A stretch of 41,562 bases of DNA from Helicobacter sp. MIT 00-7814 (GCF_003364115.1 NZ_NXLL01000019.1:1-41562), one strand, 5' to 3'. Shown: positions 7,889-15,730, counted from the first letter of the stretch. The notes: generated by a model not told the origin, from the sequence alone. Numbers and translations are program-made.

Positions 7889-7996
7889 ACTGCTACCAAA
7901 ACTAAGCGAACAAAAAATCCTGAGCTTTGGGGTGGTGAAAACAAGGAGAATATAGAGAAATAGTTGGAAAAACTAAAAAATAAGGAGACATAAGAA

Positions 7997-8413
7997 ATGA
8001 AAAAAATAAGTTCTGCAGGAGAAAATAAAAGAACCGAGAAGGGAATTTTTGTAGATAGAGACAGCTTTAGTGTTATTTTTGGGCTTGTGTTTGCCATTAG
8101 CATAGGACTTATAATTCTACCATTGGCAATATGTGCAATAGAAGAAATAAAAGAAGCTTTATTTTCGGGATTTAGCTTGGAATATCGTTTCTTGATTGGG
8201 GCGACTTTTTGTGGCGTATCGTTTTTCTCATTTGCTCTCATAGGGAATTTTATAGGAATCTGCATAAGCGAGTTGTTACCTCAAAAACTTTTTTGTTTTG
8301 ATAATAACACATCAGTAGAAAATAATTACTTTACGCTTTTTTATCTTGGTTTTTTTGTAGCCATGTTATTGCTGTTTTTTGCATTCAGATTCTTGTTTCC
8401 GAGTTTTTTCTAA
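7997..8413 (+). CDS. Multi-span membrane protein, duplicated module gene A2
   Basis: A 138-residue protein with about three membrane helices, paralogous at its N-terminus to the protein at 6204. AAGGAGACATAAGAA precedes ATG 7997, nearly the same leader as at the broken gene at 6818. It lacks the long middle region of its paralogue. Function unknown. Confidence 0.65.
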   Translation: MKKISSAGENKRTEKGIFVDRDSFSVIFGLVFAISIGLIILPLAICAIEEIKEALFSGFSLEYRFLIGATFCGVSFFSFALIGNFIGICISELLPQKLFCFDNNTSVENNYFTLFYLGFFVAMLLLFFAFRFLFPSFF

Positions 8414-8460
8414 AACTCCACGAGTGCAAGAAACACAAAAAATAAACAAAGGAAACATAA

Positions 8461-8592
8461 ATGAAACAAAATAAAAAGCTAAAAAAAGCACTAAAAAAGA
8501 CAGACAAGATACTCAACAAGCTCTTTAAAAAATATGGGCTTGGTAAGCGCGCTACGATAAAAAGTACAAAAATAGATGCAACAAGGAGCTAA
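8461..8592 (+). CDS. Small basic protein
   Basis: A 43-residue lysine-rich protein with AAAGGAAACATAA before ATG 8461. About 40 percent of residues are K or R and it is probably helical, so it may bind nucleic acid or a membrane surface. Its stop is one base before the next start. It sits in the same place in the module as the broken peptide gene at 6818 but is unrelated in sequence. Confidence 0.5.
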   Translation: MKQNKKLKKALKKTDKILNKLFKKYGLGKRATIKSTKIDATRS

Positions 8593-8593
8593 A

Positions 8594-9307
8594 ATGAAAG
8601 GACATGAACTTTATAAACACGCAATGCCTAAGGAATTATCACGCAAGAAAGGGGTGATAGAGAATACAAATGAACGGACAGAATTTGCAGAGAATCTAGA
8701 AAGAAATCAAATAAAAGCAACAACCGAGACAAACGAGATTAGAAATGCGGTAATAATAGGCTTTATTTATGTGCTTATAAATTTGGGTATTTCGTGGTGT
8801 ATAAATGAAATCACTAATCTTTCTTATGTAGATAATTTTTTTAGCGCACTTTTTTCTTTTCTTCTTATTGTGCCAGCATTTCTTTACATTTTTTGCATTG
8901 GGCATTATATTGGAGATGAAATTCCAGATTTTGGATTTTTTAAGTCTATGGCACTTGTTGGTATCCCTGTTATTTTTGTGGCATTTATTTATTTTTCATT
9001 CCTGCCTGATAAAATAAACACTACACTAAAAAATGAGATTCTAGCTTCAATGGACGAAACAGAACAAGAGGTATTTAAAGAGCGTTATAGTTTAAATAGA
9101 TATGGCTTTCGTATCTGTAACAGAGATGACTATTCTAGCCAAAGATGTATAGATTATCTGAATGATATTATCGATGATACAAAAAAGAAAGCACAAAAAT
9201 TAAAGAACAAGGAAGAGTTTGAGAAGTTTGAGCAAGAGCAAAAGCAAGAGCAAAAGCAAGAGCGAGAATATAAGATGAGAGCATTAATTCAAAAATTGGA
9301 TATATGA
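8594..9307 (+). CDS. Membrane protein with C-terminal EIL-TEQ domain, module gene B2
   Basis: A 237-residue protein: a charged N-terminal part (residues 1-50), about three membrane helices (52-135), then the conserved C-terminal domain shared with the protein at 6935 (EIL, D-E-TEQ-E-VF, C-N-R-D-D-YS, C, TK-KKA). It ends in a Q/E/K-rich coiled tail with repeats of EQKQ. AAGGAGCTAAA precedes ATG 8594. The C-terminal domain is much better conserved than the membrane part, so it likely carries the function. Confidence 0.7.
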   Translation: MKGHELYKHAMPKELSRKKGVIENTNERTEFAENLERNQIKATTETNEIRNAVIIGFIYVLINLGISWCINEITNLSYVDNFFSALFSFLLIVPAFLYIFCIGHYIGDEIPDFGFFKSMALVGIPVIFVAFIYFSFLPDKINTTLKNEILASMDETEQEVFKERYSLNRYGFRICNRDDYSSQRCIDYLNDIIDDTKKKAQKLKNKEEFEKFEQEQKQEQKQEREYKMRALIQKLDI

Positions 9308-9365
9308 GGCAGAAAAGAATAATATGCTATAATCCCAAATATTTTTAAGAGAATAAGGAGAGGGC

Positions 9366-9641
9366 TTGGAAAACAATAGAGGTGTTAATTTTGAATTTTT
9401 TGACGATAAGTTCGCAGTTATGTATGATGCCACAGATATGGCACATTGCAACAAAACCTTTACATACAATGAGGTTGAAAGAATTATACGCCATCCAAGA
9501 GGAATCGTGATGATCTTGCGAGATGGTAATGAAATTTCTGTGCCTTGTGATCGCAGTAATCACGAATGGCGTGAATGGGTTATTGAAAAAATATTTCAAG
9601 GACAAGGGCGTAATGGAGGTGTAAATCTTAAAGCTCACTAA
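9366..9641 (+). CDS. Hypothetical small protein, TTG start
   Basis: A 91-residue soluble protein with mixed beta strands and a final helix; the pattern (FEFFDDKFAVMYD, then GIVMILRDGNEISVPCDR) resembles a small PH-like barrel, but I cannot name it. It starts at TTG 9366 after the sequence AAGGAGAGGGC, which recurs exactly before the TTG start at 24426. A TATAAT lies at 9329-9334, giving it its own promoter. Confidence 0.6.
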   Translation: MENNRGVNFEFFDDKFAVMYDATDMAHCNKTFTYNEVERIIRHPRGIVMILRDGNEISVPCDRSNHEWREWVIEKIFQGQGRNGGVNLKAH

Positions 9642-9653
9642 CCCCGCTCTAAA

Positions 9654-9685
9654 AGCAAAAACTTCCTAAAATAGCGGTTTTTGCT
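9654..9685 (+). terminator. Terminator-like hairpin
   Basis: AGCAAAAAC (9654-9662) pairs with GTTTTTGCT (9677-9685). It follows the stop at 9641 and has a U-rich 3' arm, so it probably ends the preceding transcript. Confidence 0.5.
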
Positions 9686-9699
9686 ATCTAAATCTTGTC

Positions 9700-9727
9700 T
9701 TGATTTTTCCTAAGATTTTTGTAGAAT
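9700..9727 (+). promoter_or_regulatory. Promoter of structured small transcript
   Basis: TTGATT at 9700-9705 and TAGAAT at 9722-9727, 16 bases apart. Transcription from here would begin just before a strong nested hairpin and a small hydrophobic peptide frame. Confidence 0.45.
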
Positions 9728-9734
9728 TATGTTT

Positions 9735-9776
9735 GAGGTTGCCCAAAAGAGGTGGTAGCCTCCGCTGGGCTTCCTC
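9735..9776 (+). ncRNA. Nested hairpin leader of small peptide transcript
   Basis: GAGG (9735-9738) pairs with CCTC (9773-9776), GCCCA (9741-9745) with TGGGC (9766-9770), and GAGG (9749-9752) with CCTC (9759-9762). The three stems nest into one long hairpin ending 25 bases before the peptide start. Folded leaders that hide the ribosome site are common in type I toxin messages; here that is inference. Confidence 0.5.
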
Positions 9777-9800
9777 CAAATCAAAGATAAGGAGGACGCA

Positions 9801-9875
9801 ATGCGTAAGATTTCGGTAAAAATCTTAGTAGCAATGATATTACTTTTAATAGTATTTGTCAAGTCAGCCTACTAA
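9801..9875 (+). CDS. Possible type I toxin-like hydrophobic peptide
   Basis: A 24-residue frame with AAGGAGG seven bases upstream of ATG 9801. It has a basic start (MRKISVK), a single short hydrophobic helix and the end KSAY. Size, charge and a structured leader fit the type I toxin class (AapA-type peptides of Helicobacter are of similar size), but there is no sequence match I can claim and I did not find a clear antisense RNA promoter. Confidence 0.45.
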   Translation: MRKISVKILVAMILLLIVFVKSAY

Positions 9876-9885
9876 GATATAAACA

Positions 9886-9913
9886 CCTTAAGCTCCCGCG
9901 TTTGGGCTTAAGG
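9886..9913 (+). terminator. Terminator-like hairpin after peptide frame
   Basis: CCTTAAGC (9886-9893) pairs with GCTTAAGG (9906-9913), with additional C/G pairs possible in the loop, followed by TTCTT. It ends the compact transcript that carries the small peptide. Confidence 0.5.
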
Positions 9914-9971
9914 TTCTTACGCAACCTCTCAAAGCGCAAGCTTCTTTAGAAAGCACACACTTACTCACAAT

Positions 9972-9989
9972 AGCTTCTTAGCAGAAGCT
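9972..9989. repeat. Inverted repeat upstream of promoter copy 3
   Basis: AGCTTCT, TAGC, AGAAGCT form a perfect 7-bp inverted repeat 17 bases before the -35 box at 10006. A related one (GCTTCT/AGAAGC) lies at 6010-6032. Could be an operator or part of a transcript end. Confidence 0.4.
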
Positions 9990-10005
9990 TAACCATTTTC
10001 CTCAT

Positions 10006-10034
10006 TTGAAACCCCGAATCTTAAGCTATATAAT
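10006..10034 (+). promoter_or_regulatory. Repeated promoter, copy 3
   Basis: TCAT, TTGAAA at 10006, 17-base spacer beginning CCCCGAA as in the copy at 23232, TATAAT at 10029. The start region TATCTCGTCAAAAACACACAAAGGAG is nearly the same as after the copy at 25425. It drives the YopX-like gene at 10067. Confidence 0.85.
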
Positions 10035-10066
10035 TATCTCGTCAAAAACACACAAAGGAGACACGC

Positions 10067-10462
10067 ATGCGAATGGACAAAAATTTTGACTTTAGGATTT
10101 GGGATACAAAAAATAGTGTTTGGTTTGACAAAGGTGAGAGTACAAACTTTTGTCGCTTTCTTGAGTTGGGGCGTTTAGAAACCCAAAAAGTTCTTGCACG
10201 CAAAGATATGCCAACACCAAAAGACTTAGAAATCGAGCTTTGGAGTGGTTATTTTGACATCAATGGCATAAAGATCTTTGACAAAGATATTATTGCTGGT
10301 GTAGATATGTTTGGCAGAAAAATTAAGGGGGTGGTTATAAATAGTGTTTTTCATTGGAATGTGGAACAAGATGATGGCTCAACAGTGAGATTTTGCGACA
10401 TGTTGTCTAGGCATGTTGTTGGCAATATCCATGAGACCGAGCGTTTGCTGATAGCTAACTAG
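10067..10462 (+). CDS. YopX-family protein, copy 2
   Basis: A 131-residue YopX-like protein with NFDFRIWD near the start, IELWSGYFDINGIKIFDKDI in the middle and VVGNIHETERLL at the end. It is a single-gene unit under promoter copy 3 with AAAGGAG before ATG 10067. Its stop overlaps by four bases the present 3' end of the convergent outer-membrane gene, which is itself suspect. Role unknown. Confidence 0.85.
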   Translation: MRMDKNFDFRIWDTKNSVWFDKGESTNFCRFLELGRLETQKVLARKDMPTPKDLEIELWSGYFDINGIKIFDKDIIAGVDMFGRKIKGVVINSVFHWNVEQDDGSTVRFCDMLSRHVVGNIHETERLLIAN

Positions 10463-11289
10463 AATTTTTTGTGGCAGGAGATTTTCAAAATCCTATGATA
10501 ACTCTCCCGCCAAAAGCAAGTGTATAGTTTTTTTGGTTCCGTATAATACCCAACAGAAGCACCATTTATGGTAGCAAGCACATTATCAGAATCTTTAAGA
10601 TTCCAATAATCTACATAGCCTTCTATCCCAAAATCTACATAGATCAAACGATATTTGGCACCTATTTCAAGCACTGCTCCATAGCCATCTTTTTGAAGAA
10701 AGTCTAAATCCTTATCAAAACCTATACCAGTCATGTAACTTGTATTGTACCCTCTTATGAGCTTTCTTACATTGAGATTTAAATAAAACATCATATCTCT
10801 TGTAACAAAGTATTCGCCACTACCTCCAAGAAAAGCATAAATGTAGCTCTGCTCTCTTTTGTAAGCATTTGGATTATCAACCTTATTTACCAAAAAGCGG
10901 TATCCGATTCCGCCATTCATCCATACATGCGGATTTTCATCTATACTCAAAGCCCATTGTCCAAGATATTCGATTGAATAGTACTTATCTTTTGATGGAT
11001 TGACCACATTTTGACAGGCATTTGCGTTACCTACTACGCAAACTGCTCCATAGTAGGTGAGGTTTCCACTATAAAAAGAACCTTTTAGCGTGTGTCTATG
11101 CTCGTCTGAATTGTAGCGAAATGCGACATTGAAGCCAGCCATATCGCCTTTTGTGTGCATAACATTAGGCTCTTCGTAGCGATAATTTTCATAGGAATAG
11201 CTTAACCAAGCATTCACTTTCTCTCTAGCTTGCATATTAGCTGTAAATAAAAATGCGCACAGCAGTGTTATTGGTGTTTTTAACTTCAT
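10459..11289 (-). CDS. Outer-membrane beta-barrel protein, C-terminus frame-shifted
   Basis: A 276-residue protein with a signal peptide (cleavage near residue 21, after MQA) and alternating strands typical of a small beta-barrel. The present C-terminus (about the last 20 residues, KLYTCFWRES onward) is basic and cysteine-containing, unlike any barrel end. A run of seven A residues (T at 10528-10534 on +) lies where it goes wrong. With six, the end would read NYTLAFGGRVIIGF with stop at 10485, an ideal final strand ending in phenylalanine. So the gene is frame-shifted, phase-variable or mis-sequenced here. Helicobacter outer-membrane genes are often switched by homopolymers. Confidence 0.75.
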   Translation of the reverse strand: MKLKTPITLLCAFLFTANMQAREKVNAWLSYSYENYRYEEPNVMHTKGDMAGFNVAFRYNSDEHRHTLKGSFYSGNLTYYGAVCVVGNANACQNVVNPSKDKYYSIEYLGQWALSIDENPHVWMNGGIGYRFLVNKVDNPNAYKREQSYIYAFLGGSGEYFVTRDMMFYLNLNVRKLIRGYNTSYMTGIGFDKDLDFLQKDGYGAVLEIGAKYRLIYVDFGIEGYVDYWNLKDSDNVLATINGASVGYYTEPKKLYTCFWRESYHRILKISCHKKF

Positions 11290-11484
11290 TTTTTAAGCCT
11301 TATTAGGATCGTTTTTGAGCATTTGGAAAGATGCAGATTTTTGCTATACTTCCAACTCTTTTTGACATAACCATTTCTCAAAACATAGTGTTTTGTCCCA
11401 ACATAATACTAAAATTTTTCATATTTTGCATAGTGATTGTTGTTTGTGAAGGATTCCACTAAGATAAAGCATTTTGTCTTAATG

Positions 11485-11505
11485 GAGTCCTTTTGCTCTG
11501 GACTC
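11485..11505 (+). promoter_or_regulatory. Leader hairpin before outer-membrane gene
   Basis: GAGTCC (11485-11490) pairs with GGACTC (11500-11505), 24 bases before the ATG at 11530. It lies in the untranslated leader and could stabilise or regulate the message. The 240-bp divergent gap 11290-11529 holds the promoters of both flanking genes, but I cannot assign the boxes firmly. Confidence 0.35.
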
Positions 11506-11529
11506 TAAAAAATTTAAAAAAGGAGAAAA

Positions 11530-12267
11530 ATGAGCAGGCATTTAGGATTAGCATTTATTGCTATGTTGGCATTAGTAAGTGGCTTGTTTGCAGAAAACGA
11601 GCAGAAAGCAGAAACAAATAAAAGCACTTGGGATGCTAATTCAAGTCGTGTTATTGAAATGAGTGATGAGGAATGGGCAAATGAAGGCAAAAAACTTCAG
11701 AAAGCCGCAGAGGACTTGCAAGCACAAACTTTGCGCGTGCAAGAGCAAACACAATATGTGCAAATTGGCAATACACGCCGATGGATTGAGCGCAGAGGTG
11801 GCTGGGGGATAGCGGCTGACTTTGATTTTTCTGCAAATATTTTTAGCTATAAAGTTAGCGGTGGCTCATTGACAAGCAGCATGTTTCAAGTTGGACCAAG
11901 AGTGGGTATTGCTAAAAGATTCCAAAATATTGAGCTTCGTGCTTTAACAGGAGCTGGATTTACAGCAGGTGATATAACATCATTTTATGTACCTTTTGGT
12001 GTTGAAGTTGGATATGCTGATAGCACAAAAGAAGATCCTTCGGTAGTTGTAGGTTTAAGCTATGCTTATTCTCCGCAATTTTCAAAAACAGAACTTTATG
12101 TAACTTTCTACACAGGCACCATGGCGGTTAAACTTGGCTATGGTTTTGCAGGTGGTATCAATGTAGAAGTGCCTACAAATCTTAGCGGTGGCAAAGAAAA
12201 AGTAATGATTGATGCCGATGGAATTTATACTATAGGACTTAGTGTCCCTCTAACATTCCCTCTTTAA
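11530..12267 (+). CDS. Exported outer-membrane-type protein with coiled-coil
   Basis: A 245-residue protein with a signal peptide (about residues 1-21, ending LFA), a helical Q/E-rich stretch (about 45-80) and a C-terminal part of alternating strands rich in G, Y and V. It ends in IYTIGLSVPLTFPL, which lacks the classic terminal F. Many Helicobacter and Campylobacter plasmids carry such unassigned barrel-like proteins. A + strand ribosome site AAAGGAG precedes ATG 11530. Function unknown. Confidence 0.65.
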   Translation: MSRHLGLAFIAMLALVSGLFAENEQKAETNKSTWDANSSRVIEMSDEEWANEGKKLQKAAEDLQAQTLRVQEQTQYVQIGNTRRWIERRGGWGIAADFDFSANIFSYKVSGGSLTSSMFQVGPRVGIAKRFQNIELRALTGAGFTAGDITSFYVPFGVEVGYADSTKEDPSVVVGLSYAYSPQFSKTELYVTFYTGTMAVKLGYGFAGGINVEVPTNLSGGKEKVMIDADGIYTIGLSVPLTFPL

Positions 12268-12276
12268 AAACAAGTT

Positions 12277-12292
12277 TCCGCTTTTTAGCGGA
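12277..12292. terminator. Bidirectional terminator between convergent genes
   Basis: TCCGCT (12277-12282), TTTT, AGCGGA (12287-12292) form a tight stem-loop between the stops at 12267 (+) and 12296 (-). On the minus strand it is followed by AACTTGTTTTT, so it fits best as the parB terminator. Confidence 0.7.
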
Positions 12293-12295
12293 GAC

Positions 12296-13573
12296 TTATT
12301 GCTCCGTATTGTCTTCTGTGTCTTCGCCTTCTCCATTTACTTGTTCCATATCTATATATTCTTCTATATCTTCTATGTCTTCACTTTCTTTATTTGCTTC
12401 GGTTTCTTTGGCTTGCATTCCAAAATATTGCTCATAAACCTCAGGGGATTGCTTCTTAACAAAACGCTTTATTTGGCGGTTGATAAACTTTAAAAACTCT
12501 TCCTCATTTTCAACTAATACTTTTTTTATTGAACCTTCTGCAGAGATCTTAACCCTACTAACATACTTATATTTTACATTTCTTTTCCCTTTGAGAATTT
12601 TTTTAAGCATATCAGTGAGCATTTTTAGTGAATACTTGCCATCTTTGTAATAATTGTAAAATTGTGCTTGTGTTTTTCGATTTTCTAATTTGGAAATCAA
12701 ATCCAAGATAGCAATATTATTACCACATTCTCCCCTTCTAATGGAATCCTTAATACTTGGAGCTAAATTTCTTAAATTTTTATAGCGCGTTAATGTTGGT
12801 AAATCTATTCCTAATTTTCTGGCTACATCATCAGGGTGATGTTCTTTTAGTAAAGCATGTGCAGCCAAACTTATTTCCATTGCATTAAGCTTTTTTCTTT
12901 GTGTGTTTTCAATTAAACCTTTTGTGAGGAAATTTGATCTGCTTGATCGAGTTACTTGGTAGATTGCTTTGATAGTTGTTGCACCAGCTAATAGAGAAGC
13001 CATAATTCTTCTATGCCCCATTATGACCATCTTTCTAATTGATGGTTCCTCTTCCTCATTTTTTCTGTATTTAATCTCTGTAAATGATATGGGTTGTAAA
13101 ACTCCGTGTTGTTCAATTGATTTAGCCAATTCAAGAAGACCACGATCAGTTTTTGCCAATTCTTTTGCTTCCTCCAAAGTAAATCTATCTGGGTAACCAA
13201 GTCTTGGTTGTTCTATACTTGGCATCAACTCATCTATATCGATTTCTAATATGTCGTAATTGTGCGCATAGGAGTAATTTTCTCGCTTTGGATCTTTTAT
13301 GCCTTCTTCATCTGTCTTAGACAATGGCTTTACGGGATTGCCAAAAACGGTTTTATTTTTTAGTTTTTGTTCTTTTGACTCATCAAAAAGTTTATTGAGA
13401 CGCTCTAAATCCGCTTGCGCTTTGGCTTCCTGTTCTTTTCTGAAATTTTCAATATCTTTAGTGCCAAAACCCTCAATAGAAATTTTATTTTGCTCTTGAT
13501 TGCTATCTAGGTCATTTGCAAAAAGATCTTTTTGCTGTGCCTTTTCTTCCTCTGTTCGCTTTTCTTCGCTCAT
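12296..13573 (-). CDS. parB: ParB-family partition/nucleoid protein without ParA
   Basis: A 425-residue ParB/Spo0J-type DNA-binding protein. The N-terminal 100 residues are charged and disordered. The ParB domain follows: an EQHGVLQPI-type segment, the arginine motif MGHRRIMASLLAG (family GERRxRA) and ENTQRKKLNAMEIS (family EN-x-QR-x-x-L-x-x-x-E), then a helix-turn-helix around ARKLGIDLPTLTRYKNL. The C-terminus is acidic. No ParA ATPase is in the window; segregation seems handled by ParMR, so this could be an orphan ParB or regulator. It is transcribed alone against its neighbours. Longer than chromosomal ParB (about 280-300). Confidence 0.85.
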   Translation of the reverse strand: MSEEKRTEEEKAQQKDLFANDLDSNQEQNKISIEGFGTKDIENFRKEQEAKAQADLERLNKLFDESKEQKLKNKTVFGNPVKPLSKTDEEGIKDPKRENYSYAHNYDILEIDIDELMPSIEQPRLGYPDRFTLEEAKELAKTDRGLLELAKSIEQHGVLQPISFTEIKYRKNEEEEPSIRKMVIMGHRRIMASLLAGATTIKAIYQVTRSSRSNFLTKGLIENTQRKKLNAMEISLAAHALLKEHHPDDVARKLGIDLPTLTRYKNLRNLAPSIKDSIRRGECGNNIAILDLISKLENRKTQAQFYNYYKDGKYSLKMLTDMLKKILKGKRNVKYKYVSRVKISAEGSIKKVLVENEEEFLKFINRQIKRFVKKQSPEVYEQYFGMQAKETEANKESEDIEDIEEYIDMEQVNGEGEDTEDNTEQ

Positions 13574-13702
13574 GATGCCTGCCCTTAGTTAAAAATATTA
13601 AAGGTAAAGTTGGGATTCTAGCTTGTCTTTTATTTTACTATCCTTAAATCTCCTTAGAACAAGAACTACGAAAGGAAACTTTAAGTAAAATAGGGCATTA
13701 AT

Positions 13703-13731
13703 TTGATAAGGTTCTTAACTGAAGCTACAAT
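13703..13731 (+). promoter_or_regulatory. Promoter of the repeated type, variant
   Basis: ATTTGATA with the -35 TTGATA at 13703, a 17-base spacer and TACAAT at 13726. It shares spacing and the ATTTGA start with the repeated promoters but lacks the downstream GCCA block. It drives the gene at 13756. Confidence 0.6.
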
Positions 13732-13755
13732 AAGATTTAAAAAAGGAGAAGAAAG

Positions 13756-14403
13756 ATGACAACTTCAGGCGATTATATGGCAGATAGAATCATAGCAGTT
13801 GAAGAAGAGTTGGGTATGTTTAGCAATATTCGCGACAACAAAGAAAGTCTAAAATGGGTAGAAATCAATCTTAAAGCAACATTGATGCTTTCATTATATT
13901 TTGGAGCTATCACAATTGCTTATTTTGTTGTGGCAGGGAAACTTCTACCGAACCTCAGCGCGTTATTAGCCCTCCTCGTTTATTGCGTAATAGGTTTATG
14001 TCTTTATCACTTCATCGCAAAACTGTGTCTTTTTGTGCTAGCATTAAAATGCTATGACAAAAAAATTAGTGTCATTATGCTTAATCTCAAAGAACTTAGT
14101 GGTAAGCTTTATTTGACCATGTCTGTATTGATATTCGCCATAATATTCACAGCAATACTCAACATAGATACAAAAATTTTATATGTGCTATTTTTCTTAA
14201 TTGTAATTTTTTGTTCGCTTCTGAAAGTTTGCTCAAAAATAAGAGAGTGGATAGAAGAGCTAGAAACGATTACAAGTAGTGTGGCAGGTATGGCATCAAG
14301 AATGAAAAAGATTCCAGAAGCAGAAGACGAGCAAATGACATGTGAGGAATTATATACTTCTTTGAGTGATAAGTTCGCTACGACTATACTCCTACGCTGT
14401 TAA
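13756..14403 (+). CDS. Four-span membrane protein, unknown
   Basis: A 215-residue protein with an N-terminal helix, two pairs of membrane helices (about residues 45-95 and 115-160), and a helical cytoplasmic C-terminal part including EWIEELETITSSV. AAGGAGAAGAAAG precedes ATG 13756. It is a single-gene unit. The architecture is like SLATT or other effector-type membrane proteins, but I claim no match. A GC-rich repeat element follows its stop. Confidence 0.6.
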   Translation: MTTSGDYMADRIIAVEEELGMFSNIRDNKESLKWVEINLKATLMLSLYFGAITIAYFVVAGKLLPNLSALLALLVYCVIGLCLYHFIAKLCLFVLALKCYDKKISVIMLNLKELSGKLYLTMSVLIFAIIFTAILNIDTKILYVLFFLIVIFCSLLKVCSKIREWIEELETITSSVAGMASRMKKIPEAEDEQMTCEELYTSLSDKFATTILLRC

Positions 14404-14421
14404 GATTTTAGTTTTAAGCAC

Positions 14422-14505
14422 AAAACAACCTTTCTTTTCGTGGGGAAGTATCCCCACACCCACATCGATTGGCGGGGAGACCCCGCGCCCCCTCTAAAAT
14501 TTTTA
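14422..14505. repeat. GC-rich double-hairpin repeat, copy 1
   Basis: About 80 bp nearly identical to 19611-19692. It begins ACAACCTTTCTTTTC and holds two GC-rich hairpins: GTGGGG-AAGTAT-CCCCAC and GCGGGG-AGA-CCCCGC. The copies differ only in the few bases between the hairpins. GC content is far above the surroundings. Each copy lies between the end of a membrane-protein gene and a toxin-antitoxin pair. Confidence 0.85.
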
Positions 14506-14682
14506 TGTTTTTTCTCTCTATCTCCTTACCAAACCATACACTTTTTTTGCATAGCAGGCTCGCTTGGTAGCTATGTATCTTTGTTTTTTATGAAAAGCCA
14601 CATAATCATGAGCGCAAAAACAAAAAGTTTCTAAAGCTCAAAGCTTAAAATTTGCTTTTTTGATTTGCAATATTGACACATT

Positions 14683-14713
14683 TTGTATATACTTACAATC
14701 AAAATATATACAA
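14683..14713. promoter_or_regulatory. Operator of vapBC
   Basis: TTGTATATA (14683-14691) and TATATACAA (14705-14713) form a perfect inverted repeat. TTGACA lies at 14673-14678 and TACAAT within the repeat, so the repeat covers the core promoter. VapB/VapC complexes usually repress their own operon at such sites. Confidence 0.65.
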
Positions 14714-14725
14714 GGGTAAAAAAAA

Positions 14726-14968
14726 ATGATAGCAAAAGTGTTTAAAAGCGGTAACTCTATGGCTATACGCATACCTAAAGGCATTAATTTATCAGAAATC
14801 AATGAGTTTGAAATAAAGCAAATTGGCTTATCTTTACTTTTAAATCCCATTAAAAACAAAAATCAATGGGGTGCATTTTTTGAAGCTTTAGATGAATTTG
14901 CTGAAAAAATAGAAATTCCGCATGATGAAGTCCCACAGGAGCGTAATTTTGGTAAAATATTTACTTGA
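14726..14968 (+). CDS. vapB: VapB-type antitoxin (AbrB fold)
   Basis: An 80-residue antitoxin. The AbrB/MazE DNA-binding domain is at residues 1-45 (VFKSGNSMAIRIPKGI), and the C-terminal part, with an acidic helix and PHDEVPQERNFG, should wrap the VapC toxin. It is encoded first, as is usual, and overlaps vapC by 20 bases. Autoregulation at the upstream inverted repeat is likely. Confidence 0.9.
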   Translation: MIAKVFKSGNSMAIRIPKGINLSEINEFEIKQIGLSLLLNPIKNKNQWGAFFEALDEFAEKIEIPHDEVPQERNFGKIFT

Positions 14969-15353
14969 CACAAACACAATAATTTATGCAATTAACAAAA
15001 CCCACAAAAGCGTGCTAGAAAGAATTGCTAAATGTGATATTTGTGAGATTGCAACTTGCTCTATAGTGGCTAGTGAGCTTTGTTTTGGAGTTGCAAAATC
15101 TACATACAAAACACAAAACGAGATTGCCCTAGATAAAATGCTTAATAATTTAGTCATTCTTGATTTTGGGCTAAAAGAAGCAAAAGCCTATGGCGCAATT
15201 AGAGCCAAACAGGAACAAAATAGACAACTGATAGGCAACATGGATATGCTTATCGCGGCTGTAGCTATTGCAAATGATTTAATCTTGGTAACAAATAATG
15301 AAAAAGATTTTTCAAGGATAGCTGAACTAAAATTGGAAAATTGGATTCTATAG
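14949..15353 (+). CDS. vapC: VapC-type PIN-domain ribonuclease toxin
   Basis: A 134-residue PIN-domain endonuclease; VapC toxins cut tRNA or rRNA. The metal-binding acids are present: D7 (YLLDTN), E43 (ASELCFG), D99 (NMDMLIAA) and an acidic residue after VTNN. The start TTG 14949 is chosen because AGGAG lies seven bases upstream and it gives the standard N-terminus. Full length for the family. Confidence 0.93.
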   Translation: MVKYLLDTNTIIYAINKTHKSVLERIAKCDICEIATCSIVASELCFGVAKSTYKTQNEIALDKMLNNLVILDFGLKEAKAYGAIRAKQEQNRQLIGNMDMLIAAVAIANDLILVTNNEKDFSRIAELKLENWIL

Positions 15354-15505
15354 CTTGTTGCAGTAAAACGCTTCTCACACAATTCACCAAACAATAATTA
15401 ATTTGTCATCTCCTCCTCTACTTTTTTATACACTTGCGAAATACTTTTGTTTTTTCTATACTCCCTTGTCTTTTTTACATAAAAAAACAAGAAAAGGGGG
15501 AACGC

Positions 15506-15718
15506 ATGATTTCTTTAATGGAAGTAGATTTTGTTGCAAGGGAACTAAAGCGGGTTTTAAAAGAAATGGAAGCTCACAACACTCCAAATATCGCAAAATT
15601 GCGTATTAAGGATTGTATCTTTAAACTCAATATGATGGTGTTAAACGAAAAAGAAACTGACACAAAAATTGATATTGAAGCTCAGGTGGAAAGCTACCTG
15701 CAAGAAAGTGCTGTATAG
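15506..15718 (+). CDS. Small helical protein, unknown
   Basis: A 70-residue, charged, helical protein with AAAAGGGGG before ATG 15506. No membrane helix and no motif recognised. It lies alone between vapC and the outer-membrane gene. Confidence 0.55.
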   Translation: MISLMEVDFVARELKRVLKEMEAHNTPNIAKLRIKDCIFKLNMMVLNEKETDTKIDIEAQVESYLQESAV

Positions 15719-15730
15719 CTTGTAGGGTTT

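Noticed and set aside
12299-12493. Frames antisense to parB
   Set aside because: Shadow frames of a well-supported gene, without ribosome sites.
14440-14634. Frame across the GC-rich repeat
   Set aside because: It reads through both hairpins and has no start signal.
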